DNA from: Paramecium sonneborni
Taxonomy: Eukaryota > Ciliophora > Oligohymenophorea > Peniculida > Parameciidae
Length of the DNA stretch: 64,000 nucleotides
Assembly: GCA_905182985.1 (NCBI GenBank)
Contig: CAJJDN010000131.1
Location: forward strand, 46,456-110,455
Direction: 5' to 3'
Below are positions 1 through 11,529 of the stretch, one piece after another. Made by a program: the position numbers and the translations under genes. The notes below the pieces were generated by a model. That model saw nothing but the letters and a program-made list of their open reading frames with translations, made no database searches and was not told the DNA's origin. The stretch's first letter is position 1. The number at the start of each line of letters is the position of its first letter.

Positions 1-2
1 GT

Positions 3-230
3 CATAGTGATGATGTTCTATCAGTTTGCTTCTCACCTGATGGAACTCATATAGCTTCTGGTAGTAGTGATAAATCTATCTGTATTTGGGATGTGAAGAC
101 AGGACAACAAAAAATTAAATTGGATGGTCACAGCGCTTAGGTTTACTCAGTATGTTTCTCTCCTGATGGTAGATTAGCATCTGGTAGCAAAGATAAACTT
201 ATTCGTTTATGGGATATTAAATTGGATTGA
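3..230 (+). CDS. WD40-repeat protein, 3' end only
   Basis: This is the C-terminal 75 residues of a WD40 beta-propeller protein whose start lies outside the window. Two and a half repeats are visible: a GH dipeptide start ([15 protein letters not shown]), then [12 protein letters not shown], a second GHS...[10 protein letters not shown] block, and a last [12 protein letters not shown], ending at TGA 228-230. An in-frame TAG is read as Gln. Proteins of this type are scaffolds for protein complexes; the repeats are close to consensus, as in the large ciliate family of WD40 proteins with N-terminal extensions, but the partner or pathway cannot be told from this piece. High confidence for the domain, none for the specific function. 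Confidence 0.9.
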
Positions 231-1243
231 TTATTTAGAATAAGAATATATCATAAATCATTTATTAGTTTTTACACTCTAAAAAGATATTAAAATAAAT
301 TTTTGACTTAATATATTTAAGAACTCATATTTAAATATAATCTTTAAATTGTAACATTAATTTCACTGCAACCATTAATCAGACAAGATGATTTAAGAAA
401 ACAATTAGAATTTAAATGAAGTTATAATATCAAATGAAATATTTTTCGATCAATTAAGAATTATCATAATAAAATATTTACTCAAAAGTAAACTTTTATT
501 ATAAAAAATTTAAATAATGCAGAAATAAAATACAATATTTAAAAAATTATTAGTAAATAGAATTGCAAATTATCTAAAATATACTATAATATTATTATAG
601 TTTAAAGTTAGGGTCACAGGAGAATGTTTAAAATTAACAATAGTTTTGTAAAATAAAATTTAAAAGTTTGGTTTTATGAATTGAAATTAGATCAATATGT
701 ATTTATATGTCTAAATTTACAATAAAAAGAATTATCATATTAAATAATAATAAATGCTTTATAAAATTATAATATATAAATGGAGATCATGGAAATTAGA
801 CCATAGGTTAAGAACTAAAAAAATTCGTATCTGTAATGTCTTAGCATGATCTTTTTTATATTTAACTTTATTAAGTTGTTTTATTTCTTTAAACCACTTT
901 AAAATTACTATAATGTTAATTATTGCTATTTTTGGTACTATGAACTGGTTTATATGGAAAAAGAGAATCACAAAGAATGAATCCTTGTTATGCTTTAGTT
1001 TTATATATTATATCTGCAGTTTAACATACAGATTTTGATTTCGAAATAGATGTATGAGATTGACGACTTAAGCATTATTTGAGTATTTCTACTTTTTATT
1101 AAATTAAAGGGTTGATTATTCTTAATTGTTATTTCGTCATAGTGAGGAATGGAAGATTATTTTATAATTCTTCTTCTTATAATTCATTAAATACGATTGG
1201 TTCTTTTGATTAAAGTTAAGGTAATTAATGTCTTCTAATTTAT
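231..1243. other. gene-free interval, about 1.0 kb
   Basis: Very AT-rich sequence between the WD40 gene and the convergent cyclic-nucleotide-binding gene. Open stretches exist but are no longer than expected by chance when TGA is the only stop, and none starts with a plausible N-terminus. No tRNA-like, repeat or regulatory element was seen. Confidence 0.5.
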
Positions 1244-2989
1244 TCAAGTAAATCTTTAATATCTTTTTGATGTTTGCTAAAGTAAGGAGTTTTACCTCTT
1301 ATGATAAATTTAATATAAATACTTAGGTTTTGCTGGTTGAAATTATTCGAATTATTTTTCTACTCTGATAAGCAAACATTTTTGAAAGTTTTCTCCAGCC
1401 ATTTTAAGCATATTGAATTCTTCATTTTTACCAGCAGCTATATCCGATTTAGTATGTTAATCAGCTATTGATAAATTTTATTCAACCATTTATTATTTAG
1501 TCATTTTAGGTTGTAAAGTAGATCTGAGAATAGGTGAGGATTCTTAAATAGAATTTTATGTTTTTTATTTGATTTCAATTTCATTGATGTATCTTCTTTC
1601 AATATTTTTGACTTCTTCTTTTTTATGAAGATTAATATTGGCAATTTTAGTTTACACAATTTCATTCAATCTTTTTTTATATAATGCTATATTTTTTAAT
1701 TGTAAAGATTGGAGTGGTATTATAAATTCAGGAAATGATTTTTTAACAATAGTAAAATTATCTAATTGTAATACAAATACATTGCATTGAGTCATAGTTT
1801 TAACAGTATAATCTCTTTTTTCATTTTATAGATAGATATCAGTTTCACCAACAAAACAACCTCCAGTAAGATGAGCTATCTAAATATTGAATATAAATAT
1901 TATACAGTAATAAGTTCTTTTTAATTAGTTTTTTCTTTTTTTGGAGATAAAGATATTTAGGTTTATTCAGATTTGAGAAGTTAATTATAATCAACTGTTT
2001 ATTAAAGCTATATTTCACCTTCTTTTAATAAGAAGAATCCATCTACGATATCATTTTATTTCCAAATAGTATAATTAACAGGATACTTGTATTATGTAAA
2101 ATACATGATTAATTTACTCATTTTAAATTTAGTCATAGATGGAAACATCTTAAGAAAGTAATCTATTTTTTCTTATTATGTTTTGATTTACTTTTCAAAT
2201 ATTTTCTATAATTGTAATATTTATTATAATTTACTTTAAAATTGTTTTTATTTAAACTTAAAGCTTAAACATCAGTTACAGCAATAATACTAGCTGCTCT
2301 AGGTTTATCAGTTGTTAAAGCCATATCACCAAAATAGAGACCAGAATGTACTTATGACAATTATTAGAATTTACATATTCCATTAATTGTAAAATACATA
2401 TCGAAATTACCTACATTTAATAATAATAATTCTGCTTCAATTTATTTAACTTATTTTGATTACTTCTTAATAAGTTTTTCATAAAAAGAGAATTTTTAAT
2501 CTTACTCTATTTCTTCAATTGTTTTAATTTACATTCTTTCTAGTATTTTTTCTATCTTTGGCAACATAGCACTTTCTTCAGCTTCTATTTATTATTATTA
2601 TCTTCTAATGTAAACACCTGCTCTTCCTGTTAGAATTATATAAAACTTATCACCCTATTCACCTTAAAATTAAGAATCATTAACAACCTATATGAAATAC
2701 TGCATTCTCTTTTCCAATTCTTTCATATTACAAATTTTAACATATCAAACGAGTGAACTCAAACAATGTACTTGATTCAGGACACCATGTTTTAAAGATT
2801 TCTATATTTTACATTATACTCGTTATTGAATCTATCTATATATCTGTTAAATTTATATTATCTCTGTAAACTTAAATGACAGGCTCATTATTGAATTTAA
2901 TACTATACTGCAAACATTAATTCTTTCTATTTTATTTAATCTTCCACATCAATTATTATTTCTTTTGCTACTGTTTTTCTTCTGTTCAT
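1244..2989 (-). CDS. protein with two tandem cyclic-nucleotide-binding domains
   Basis: About 564 aa encoded in three exons; introns are 2663-2687 (25 nt, GTT...AAG) and 1880-1905 (26 nt). The start MNRRKTVAKEIII is the first ATG after upstream stops. The first CNB domain shows HIGEQGDKFYIILTG and, as phosphate-binding cassette, LYFGDMALTTDKPRAASI. The second has GGCFVGETDIYL followed by RDYTVKTMTQCNVFVL. There are no membrane segments and no kinase domain, so it is a soluble cNMP-binding protein rather than a channel or a cGMP kinase. Ciliates have many such stand-alone CNB proteins; PKA-R-like or ciliary roles are possible, but no pseudosubstrate site or dimerisation domain is evident. The second cassette lacks the canonical Arg and may not bind nucleotide. 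Exon sum is 565 codons. Confidence 0.85.
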
Positions 2990-3476
2990 TTATTAATAAA
3001 TAAATGATTATTTATATATATAAAATATAACTAATTCATCATTTATTTATCATTACCCTTTATTTTTATTCATTTTAACAAAATAACTACATGTCTTATT
3101 TATTATCTCTTATTCTAAAATTTAAACAACATTTCCAGTCATTATTAATTTCATAAGTAATTAAACTACTTATGTAATTCATACTTCTTTTTGTTTAAAT
3201 CATAAAATATAAGCAAACTTTTTTTATTTTTCTTTATACCAATATCTAAGATAATTTTTTCATTTATATTGTACATATAATTATAATGTTAAACAAGAAT
3301 TTTTATAGAATAAAAAAAATAATAAGTAACATAAAAAATTAGTTCTTATTAATTGATTCAATGATTGATTCAATGATTTAGAATAAGATATAATATAAAA
3401 TAATGTATCAAAATGTATATTTAGTAAAAAATGGTTTGAATAGATCTAAATCGATACAAATATGATAAATATGATA
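2990..3476. other. intergenic, no gene seen
   Basis: 487 bp of AT-rich sequence between two minus-strand genes. It contains short direct repeats (attgattcaatgattgattcaatg around 3350-3378) but no coding signal. It should hold the promoter of the CNB gene and the 3' flank of neither opposing gene. Confidence 0.4.
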
Positions 3477-3900
3477 TCAACCACAAACTTTATATGAACA
3501 TGAACCAACAAGTGCACCACAATTTGAACACATATGATTTGAATCTTAACATTTATCACTTACAAATGGAACCCAACAAAGAATGCAATAAAATAAAAAA
3601 AGTATGAAACAACAACACCAAGTACCTGAACCTGTGGCATATTCAATTCTAGTTGTTCCTTATTTTTAACAATAAGGGCAAGTGATTAAAATTGGAAATC
3701 TTGATTGATTACATAGCATCTATGATTATGCTGAATTTATGCCTTAAGAATTTACTATTATCAACTCTTATTAACCAGGAGGAGCACCAACTTAATCTAA
3801 AAAGGTAGAATAATCATTTTTTACAAGGAGTCCCTTAAACAACAAAATTTTATTATGGTTGTAGAGGAAGAGGAGGATATTGTGCTTAATCAGCATTCAT
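3477..3900 (-). CDS. LITAF (LPS-induced TNF factor)-domain protein
   Basis: About 131 aa with one 28-nt intron (3797-3824) that removes an in-frame TGA. The N-terminus is Pro/Gln-rich with a PPLPLQP stretch. The C-terminal half is a typical LITAF domain: CPYCQKQGTTRIEY, then a hydrophobic segment beginning WCCCFILFLFYCILCW, then HMCSNCGALVGSC. The paired CxxC knuckles bind one zinc and the hydrophobic stretch inserts into the cytosolic face of membranes as a monotopic anchor. Known family members sit on late endosomes/lysosomes and recruit sorting machinery such as ESCRT and NEDD4 ligases through PPxY motifs; no clear PPxY is visible here. Endosomal function is inferred from family knowledge. 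Confidence 0.92.
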
Positions 3901-4153
3901 AGGCTATGTATATACAACTTTTTCATTAGATCATTAAATATACCTTATTGTGTCTCTACTTAAATAGGTGCTTAGTATTACTAATTAGGGTCTTATATTT
4001 CAAATGTTGTATTTGTATCTTATTACATTATTTAATTTTTTTTATGAATTATTATTCTATATTAATTTAGTTTAATTTCCAAATGTTTATATTATTTTAA
4101 TCTGACAAAAAATAAAGATTAAGAAAATTATACCAAAATAATTAAAATAATTA

Positions 4154-5446
4154 ATGGATATCATTTTAAATAACATAAAAGAATATATAAATATTTAAGA
4201 CAAAGAATTTACAAATAAGTTTTCAAACATTTTACTAGGAACATTTACTAAATTCAGTGTTTGGCAATCCAAAATGATAAATCTTAATAAAAAATTATTA
4301 TCAGGATCATTATTAAATCAAAATTTATTAAGACCATTCATTGAAAGAATACTTTAAGAATTACAATCTAATTTACAATTGATATCTCAAAATATTGAAC
4401 AAATTTTCTAAGAATTAAACTCTAAACTAATTCAATAAATTAACAAGGTAGAATAATTCAATCGTTAATATGAATAATTATTTGCAGTTGATAATTTTGT
4501 AAATTAGAAAAAGCTAAGTATCATATATGATTTTAGTACATCTTTTAGTGATTATTAAAAAGTAATTGCTAGTGATAATTAAGTTGTAAGTAAGGTTTTA
4601 CACATTAAAGATAAAATATTAGTGAGTAGTTTTGATAAATCGATTTCTATTTGGAATAAAAATCTATAATAAATATAAAAAATAAAAGATGTACACTAAT
4701 CATGGATTAGAGCTATTACATATTTTAAATATAATGAATAAGAATATATATTGAGTTGTGGAGATGACTAAAAATATTCAATATTTAACATAGACATAAA
4801 TAATAATAATTAAGTGTTGTAATTACATCAGGAGATAAATACTCTTGCTTATAGTAGATAGGCTATTTTTTATAAGAATAGTATTTTCAGTCCAGGAGGT
4901 TAAAGATAAAATCACGATATCTTATGTTACAATTTAGATATAAATCAATATTCACAAAAATTTAAATATCATAAGAATATGTTATTAAATTTAAAGTAGA
5001 TTGATTCTGACATTCTAATATCAACAGATTGTTCTGGGTATACAGTAAGATGGTCAATTTCAAAGAGTTCAAAAATTCATCTGAGAAAGTTGAATAATTT
5101 AAGTTGTTCAGAATATGAAAAGAATCTTAATTTCTTTGGAACAGAATATGGTAAAATTATGATATGTAATAATAAGAGTAAAATATTAAGAAGTATGAAA
5201 TTATCAAAATCAAAAATATTACACATTTTATAATTGGATTTTGATCATTTAATATTTATCTGTAAACCTGATTACTTTTGTTTGTATCAAATAAAATCAA
5301 ATGAATTGTTATTGAAGATTAAATTATTAGAGATAGATGAAATAACTGCAATAAATATAAATATTCCATAAAGCATATTGATTTTGGGAGACAAGAGAGG
5401 AAGAGTGTTTTTGTATAATTTTAGATTGTATTTAACAATAAAATGA
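4154..5446 (+). CDS. WD40-like protein with N-terminal helical region
   Basis: Intron-free, 430 aa. The first ~150 residues are predicted helical and rich in Gln/Asn/Leu (MDIILNNIKEYINIQDKEF), followed by divergent WD-type repeats: VSSFDKSISIWNK, ILSCGDDQKYSIFN, LISTDCSGYTVRWS, and LGDKRGRVFLYNF near the end. Repeat spacing is consistent with a degenerate beta-propeller that lacks most GH and WD dipeptides. This layout (helical N-terminus, weak propeller) is common among Paramecium WD40 genes. It is convergent with the TRF4-like gene, stop codons only 9 bp apart (5446 and 5456). Specific function unknown. Confidence 0.8.
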
Positions 5447-5455
5447 AAATTAATT

Positions 5456-6556
5456 TCAAAATTAAACTGGTTTAAGAAATGAAAACTTCTAATCTGTTGG
5501 ATTGATTAAGTATCTAAGTACAGACTCTCCAGGTTTAAAATTGTAATTGGTTAAGAAATCATGTCTATTTTAGAATATCTTAAATAATTCCTATATTTTA
5601 TAACTATTATGACCAATATCATGATCAGGATGTTGAGGACTAATAAATGAAAATCTATCATCTTAGGTAGATTTATTATCAATATTCCCACCTTAACCAG
5701 CAATTCTCTTTCTTTAGACATCACTATAGAATTCAAGAAATTTGATCATGTATTCTCCTAAAGTCACATTTTTTATTTGATCTTGTTAATTATTTTGAAA
5801 GAAATCTTTACGATATTCTCTTAGAAAAGTTAATATCATTTAAAATAATAAGAATGATCCAACACCTCCACTATATGTTTCATTTAAATCTCTTTATCTT
5901 AACATACATTTTAAGGTCATTAATAGAATTTTTAATTCTGGATAAATTTCAAAAGCTTTTTCTAATTCTTCAATTTATTTTAATGCATCTAATTAATTGA
6001 ATGATAAATCAAAGTGATATTAAGATTCAACATCAATAAACTTAATAATAGGAACTTTAGCATTTGCAATAAGATTAACATTTTCAAATTTATTAGTTTA
6101 TTTAATCATTTAAGCTGCAACCTTTTTATATAATTATTTTTATGTGCATGATGTTTCTATCATAACGATATCAATATCTGCATTTGGTAAATACATTCTA
6201 GTTTTAAAAGTATCAAATGATTCAATCTAAGCTTCTGGAGCCAAATCTTATAAATATTTCTCTACTCTCATATAAGCTGTAATTCTTCTTTTATGTTCTG
6301 AATCAGATGGAGATATGTAATCAAAAAACTCCATCATTTCATTATGTAATCTCAATACTGGATGTCTTATCATCATAGTTTTCTTACTCATCCATGGAAT
6401 TATATCTACATTCATTACACAATCATCTTCATCATTTTTTATTTTCTTAAAACTTAAATTATACTTATAACAAAATCTACATTTTAGGTTCATCATCATC
6501 ATCATCATTTATTACTATTACTTCCTTATTTTTTTAAAATCTTTAAATTTAAACAT
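5456..6556 (-). CDS. TRF4/PAPD5-type non-canonical poly(A) polymerase (TENT4 family)
   Basis: 366 aa, no intron. The catalytic region reads TRMYLPNADIDIVMIE, followed by ANAKVPIIKFIDVES and FDLSFNQ, then the central domain LKCMLRQRDLNETYSGGVGS and the PAP-associated region LGEYMIKFLEFYSDVQ, ending in SPQHPDHDIGHNSYKIQELF. These match the TRF4/TENT4 order (Pol-beta-like nucleotidyltransferase core plus PAP/25A-associated domain). Such enzymes add short A tails to nuclear RNAs for exosome decay, or mixed tails to mRNAs. The catalytic Asp pair (D-I-D) is present, but the usual Gly-Ser before it (FGSFSTGLYLP in animals) is FDTFKTRMYLP here. The N-terminus carries QQQQ then six Met; a later Met (6508) could also be the start. 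Confidence 0.88.
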
Positions 6557-6949
6557 TCTATTTCATTAGATAAAAATTATAATGAATTTAAAAATAATAT
6601 TGGAATATTGAAACAAAGCATATACTATTAAACAGTATAAGCTTCCAAGTTAAACCATTTATCTATTTATCATAATATTGATGACAATAACCATAATTAG
6701 AGTATTGTCTCAGAGATTATGATTCTAATCTTATTCTTTTCTTTACTCTTATTTCTATTACTTAGAATATCTCTATTTCTTTATGGGTTTAAATTAATTA
6801 ATTATTAATATGATAACTATTTATCATAATTCATCATAAATTATAATCCAAACCCAGAAATGTATTATAAGAAAAAACCATTTCTTAAAGCATTCTTAAG
6901 AGTATGAAAACAAATAAGAGATTAATAAATATCAGAAGATTATAATAAT
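6557..6949. other. AT-rich upstream region of the methyltransferase relic
   Basis: About 390 bp without a supported gene. Stop-rich on the plus strand; presumably the former promoter and first exon of the decayed methyltransferase and the promoter of the divergent TRF4-like gene. Confidence 0.35.
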
Positions 6950-7911
6950 AATTATAGATTCAAGAGAAGAGTATGCTAAAGATTAATTTTTGGAAGAGAG
7001 ATACAAACAACATAAACTTAGATTTGATTGGTATGTTAAATGACCTTAACTTTAATTCTATCTTGAATAAACTCAATAAAATATAAGTCAAGAGAACTCA
7101 ATCTTAATCGAAATTCTGCTCTATCTGAATAAATGTATAAAGATTAGTATTTCAATTATTTAAATATTATTAAGTTAGCATAATATTGTATCTATCTATA
7201 TTTATAAAACTATTGTTGATAGATTTTAAGAATCTGCTATTGAATAAAATATGCATTTACAATTTATTGATATGGATGCAACCTCTATGAGATTTCAAAA
7301 TAAACAATTTTATTTTGCATTTGATAAAGGTACTTTAGATCCATTATAATGTGGTTATTATATAAAGAAATTAATCAAGTTGCTAAATCACTCATTTTTG
7401 CTAGTCACTCTTCTCATCAAAAAAGAATTCTAATATCATATTTTAAGAATAATATCCAACAAGATTTTGAAAATAGAAATATTTATGAAACTAAAATCAA
7501 ATTATCTGGTTAGACAAAATTAATTAATATTACGATTAAAAGATGAACCTTTAAGATATAGATTAAAAGATAAGGATTCTTTCGTATAATATATTAATCA
7601 GTATTAATTATCATAATAATTATTAAAGAATTGGAATAACAAGAAGATACATTTGAATTTATTATTGATAATAATAAATAGAATAATCAGAATTATAATA
7701 TAGACGAATTGGAATAATAGTCATAATAATTAGATTAATAATTATAATAAATAGAATAATTCAACTTATAATAAGAAGAACCTTAAAATATTCAATAAGA
7801 TGAAAATAATAATAAAAATGAAACCATAATTTAGATCAAACTAATTAGGATATTTAAGTTGATTATGATCCCAGAAGATAATCTCATTGCTATCTATACA
7901 AGATTTTTTGA
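6950..7911 (+). pseudogene. decayed METTL13/EEF1AKMT4-type methyltransferase
   Basis: Pieces of a class I methyltransferase of the METTL13 N-terminal/EEF1AKMT4 type appear in order but in different frames. Near 6965-7040 is EEYAKDQFLEERYKQHKLRF then DWYV, cut by TGA at 7041-7043. Around 7098-7150 NRNSALSEQMYKDQYF corresponds to the family's CGNSxLSExMY loop, with the key Cys-Gly lost. NIVSIYIYKTIVDRF follows in another frame, then QFIDMDATSMRF and FAFDKGTLDPLQCG (family signature DKGTLDAL). VAKSLIFASHSSHQKR comes in a further frame, then a Gln/Asn-rich linker and an end YDPRRQSHCYLYKIF. At least four frame changes cannot be closed with GT-AG introns of normal size. Intact members methylate elongation factor 1A or related substrates. 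Sequencing errors are the alternative explanation. Confidence 0.75.
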
Positions 7912-7981
7912 TTAAAATTAGTTTTCAGATTGTATTAATTATATAATATAATTCATTTATTAATAATTTAAAAAAATATAT

Positions 7982-8533
7982 ATGATGATATCGAATGATA
8001 CTTTGACTCCAATGCAATAAACGGCATAATTTTATATACCTCCAGGATTTAGTTTTCATAGAAGAAACCTGAAAAAGCTCAATCCTTAAAACGAAAAGGT
8101 AGAAGTACAAAATATCAATATAAACCAAAATCTCAATTTAAAGTCAAATAGTTAGCCAAATCTATTAAATCTAACAAGAGATAAAAATTTCTCTTTTCAT
8201 TTCGACTCATAATAACAACCAGTGTAATAAAACACAATATAAAAATAATAATTATCTCTTTTGGGAATATAGCAGAGATTACTTTTTCCAAGAATCACTT
8301 TTAAAAAATAGAATTCTTTAGACATTGATGCAATAAATAATATTTCATCTCCAGAAAAAAGTAAAAAAATATTAAGGGCCTTATTAATGCCACCCTAAAA
8401 TAAAATATAAACTATAGCATCTCAGAAAAATCCTCGTTCAATTAAGTCTCAGGGTAGAAGTTTTCTATAAAGTAGACCATAATTAAATCTATTGAACAGA
8501 ATTTTCTCTTCTAAATCTTAACATGAATTATGA
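7982..8533 (+). CDS. hypothetical protein, 183 aa
   Basis: Intron-free reading frame starting MMISNDTLTPMQQTAQ and ending SSKSQHEL. It is polar, rich in Gln/Asn/Ser and basic residues (RRNLKKLNPQNEKVEVQ, SPEKSKKILRALLMPPQ), with no hydrophobic segment and no recognised domain. Its frame is open upstream into the end of the methyltransferase relic, so the start could lie further 5'; the ATG pair at 7982 was chosen because it follows a typical A/T-only leader. Composition suggests a disordered protein. No function proposed. Confidence 0.55.
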
Positions 8534-9245
8534 TTTTTTATATTAAAATTTTTAATATGAAATCTTATAATTGTATTATTTTACGAAGAAAATATGCATC
8601 TTTATAGAACTATTTCATGATTGAATTTACTCAAAATTTCAAGTTTTATTCTTCTGAGATTTAGTAGTTAAATTAGGATATTTTGTATTTTTTATAAAAA
8701 ATAATGTGTTTTTTTAAACTAAATTTAAAATCCTAAGAAAAAAGATCATATAGCTCTTCTGAAGAAGAAAAATCAAAATTATTATGTTGTAATATTGAAT
8801 CAAAATTGTATCTAAGATTATAATTATTATTGTAATGATTTTCATTCTTATTTAATTTCTAAGCTGAATTAAAAGGATATAATAATAATAATATAATTCA
8901 TAATTTATTTTAAGCATGAAATTTTGTTTATTTAACTAAATTTATTCAATATACTTTAGTTCCAAAGATAAAACAATAATTCTCAAAGTTTATTTGATAT
9001 AAATTTGAGACTTTTCTATAAGTTTTTCTTCAATTATAAAATTCTATAATTGTAAGATCAAATGATAATATTTTTCGATATATATCTTTAAGTGCATTAA
9101 AGAATATTTGAAATTAATAAGATTGATCTCAAATAATATTAAAATTCATTTAATTGAATCTCTTAATGATATGAATTTAGTATAGAGTATTGATATTGAT
9201 TGATATTAATAATAAATTTCTTAATTTTTTAATTAAAATTAATTA
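8534..9245. other. intergenic interval with weak open frames on both strands
   Basis: About 710 bp. On the plus strand 8703-8840 is open and starts with Met (MCFFKLNLKSQEKRSYSSSE). On the minus strand about 8640-8910 reads SAQKLNKNENHYNNNYNLRY and continues to a TGA near 8638, but has no start codon and no upstream intron that opens it. The two overlap, so at most one is real; neither resembles a known family. The region 8910-9245 shows nothing and should contain the SAS10 promoter. Confidence 0.3.
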
Positions 9246-10716
9246 ATGTCTGATATATCATCAATTATAAGTGGTGTGCAAAGTGAAGAAGAAGAGTAAG
9301 GAGTAAATTAGAAATATCTTAGTCAGAATAAAAAGGAAAGAATAAATGCATTTGCACAAGAGAAATGTAAAAAAGATAGTTTAATGTTATAGAGAATTGG
9401 GGAAAGAATAAAGCAAAATATTATAAGGAAGATGCTGAGTCAGGAGATTCAGATGCTGAATTAGAAGAAGAAATGGAAGCAAAAGCATTGTAATTATAAG
9501 CAGCAAAGAAGATTAAGGATGCTGATATATGGGATGTGTAAGTAGATGAAGTAGAGTAGGAAATAGAATAGAAAAAGAGTAAATAATCAAGTGAGTATAA
9601 TTTGATTGGATTACAATGTTTAAGTGAGGAAATTGGTATAGAACCTGAAATAATAGAAAAGATGGATATAAAAGAATTAAATAGTGTAATATTAAAAGGT
9701 TGGCCTGAATTGAAAGGGATTTTAAAAGAAGTTATAAAGGTTGGAAAGGAGATGAAAATATTAAAGAGGAATTGTAAAAAGGAATAAGGAATAGAGATAA
9801 AAAAATATTAAACAATTAGAATTGAGTTAATGTAAAGTTATTTTGGTTTATTATGGTTTTATTTACATTTAAGAGCAAGAACAAGATTAAGTTAAAATCA
9901 TCCAATTTTTAAAAAGATTAATGATATAAAAGAATTAATAGAGGAGAGTGAGAATTATGAGAAATATGCTTAATTAATATAGATGAATGTAGATTAGAAA
10001 TAAAAGGTTGAGTCTGAAAAAAAGAAGGAGGTTAAGAGAAAAGAAGAAAATAAGAAATAAGAAGAAGGATAAGATACTTTAAGTTTAAAAAGAAAATTAA
10101 AGACTATTTATAATAATAATAATAGAGAAGATGTAGATGAGAAAAAGATTTCAAAAATAAAGAAATTATTAGAAGATGTTGATAAAAGTCATTAGAAAAA
10201 TTAAAATAAGGATATTATAGATACTGGAGAATCAAAAATATCAGTAAATTCAGAAGACATGTTAGATGCAATGAATGATGTAGATGATTAATTGAATGAA
10301 GGAGGAATTGATGAAATATATTAAGAAAATTTAAATAGGATTAAGGATAAAAAGAAATAAAAGAAAGATGAAAAGAAAGTAGAGAGATTGGAGAATTTCT
10401 AGAAATTAAATAAATTATAAAAATTACATTAGGTTGGTGAAGATGATCCTAGAAAAATTACTTATGTTATGTTGAAAGTATTTATTTTTTGTTTAATCTT
10501 AGAATATTTCATTGATGAGAAGAAGAAGAGGAAATAGAATTAAGAATTCAAGAGTTAAACATAAGTTGAAGTATGAAAAAGCACTCTACAAATTAAAGAG
10601 TTAGAATAAATATATTAAGAAGTAATTCTGACAATTTATGTAGTCCTGTTATTTCTAATTATGTTGGAGAAGGAGCTATTAAATCTGGAATTGTTAAAGG
10701 TGTAAAATTGTAGTGA
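9246..10716 (+). CDS. SAS10: SAS10/UTP3 family, U3 snoRNP/SSU processome component
   Basis: 465 aa in four exons; introns 9367-9392 (26 nt), 10478-10502 (25 nt) and 10622-10643 (22 nt) each restore the frame, and exons sum to 466 codons. The N-terminus has NWGKNKAKYYKEDAESGDSD, the conserved WG(K)xxxxYY(xx)D motif of Sas10. The Sas10/Utp3/C1D domain follows (PELKGILKEVIKVGKEMKIL ... YFGLLWFYLHLRARTRLSQN, HPIFKKINDIKELIEESE). The C-terminal Sas10 domain is intact across two introns: RKITYVMLK, RGNRIKNSRVKHKLKYEKAL, and YVGEGAIKSGIVKGVKLQ. It acts in the nucleolus in 18S pre-rRNA processing. Highly charged central coiled region is usual for the family. Confidence 0.95.
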
Positions 10717-10808
10717 TCAATTTTTGTACATAGAAGAGTAACTAACTATTACAATTATATAATGCTAAAATGTTTTGATGAATAAAATGTGTTTTTTCCC
10801 ATTCTTAT

Positions 10809-11459
10809 TCAAGACTTTGAGTCTGAGTTTCCTCGTTTTGATGATTAGGATTCAGATGGTGATCTTTTTCTGCTAATGCTTCTCCTTTTTGGCTTCTCTT
10901 ATCTCTTTGGACTTCGACTATGTCTGTGTTTGTTTCTGTAATATCTGTTTCTTCTTCTTGATCTAGATGAAGAATATGAAGAATATGAACGAGAATCAGA
11001 TCTCCTTCGATGACGTCTAGAATAAAATATAACTAATTACCTAGATCTAGAATTTGAATATCTTCTACTTCTACGAGGTGATCTGCCATTAGGACAATCT
11101 CTAGCCCTTTTAAGTATAAATAAACATTTATACCAATGCCCTCCTTTATTGCATTTGAAACACAAATCACCATCTGAAGGTCCAGTTTTTCTACTTTTGC
11201 GATTATCTACAATATCCACTTTGAGTTTCTGACCATTGTATGTCATTCCATTGGTCTCTTTAAGTGCCTCTTGAGCTTCAGTCTCGCTATTGAAAGTCTG
11301 ATAAGATGGATAGAGTACAACGAAAGAATATGAGCCTTTATAAGCAACATCTTTGACTGAGCCAAATTTTCTAAAGATTTCTCTAACATCTCTTTCATCA
11401 GTCACTTTGCTGCGACTGTATCCAGCGACAAAGAGTTAGTTAGGGACAATCTCACCCAT
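10809..11459 (-). CDS. SR splicing factor: RRM + CCHC zinc knuckle + RS tail (SRSF7/RSZ-like)
   Basis: 199 aa; introns 11107-11133 (27 nt) and 11017-11040 (24 nt). The N-terminal RRM has RNP2 LFVAGY and RNP1-like KGSYSFVVL, with FRKFGSVKDV between. One zinc knuckle, CFKCNKGGHWARDC, is created exactly when the first intron is removed, which strongly supports the model. The tail is Arg/Ser-rich (RSPRRSRRYSNSRSRSR..., SYSSYSSSRSRRR). The order RRM-CCHC-RS is that of SRSF7 (9G8) and plant RSZ proteins, which bind pre-mRNA and promote splicing and export. In a genome of 25-nt introns such a factor may favour intron definition; that is inference. Divergent from KATNIP with 70 bp between ATGs. Confidence 0.94.
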
Positions 11460-11529
11460 TAATTAAATTTGTGAATATGAATATAGAGGGGTGTGGATGT
11501 AAAGAATACAAAATACTTAATAAATAATA

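Noticed and set aside
759..971. 70-aa standard-code frame on the minus strand
   Set aside because: Ile/Leu/Asn-rich, no domain, in a gene-free AT-rich spacer; its boundaries are set by TAA/TAG, which are not stops here.
8703..8840. 44-aa plus-strand gene MCFFKLNLKSQEK...
   Set aside because: Overlapped by an equally plausible minus-strand open stretch; neither has family support.
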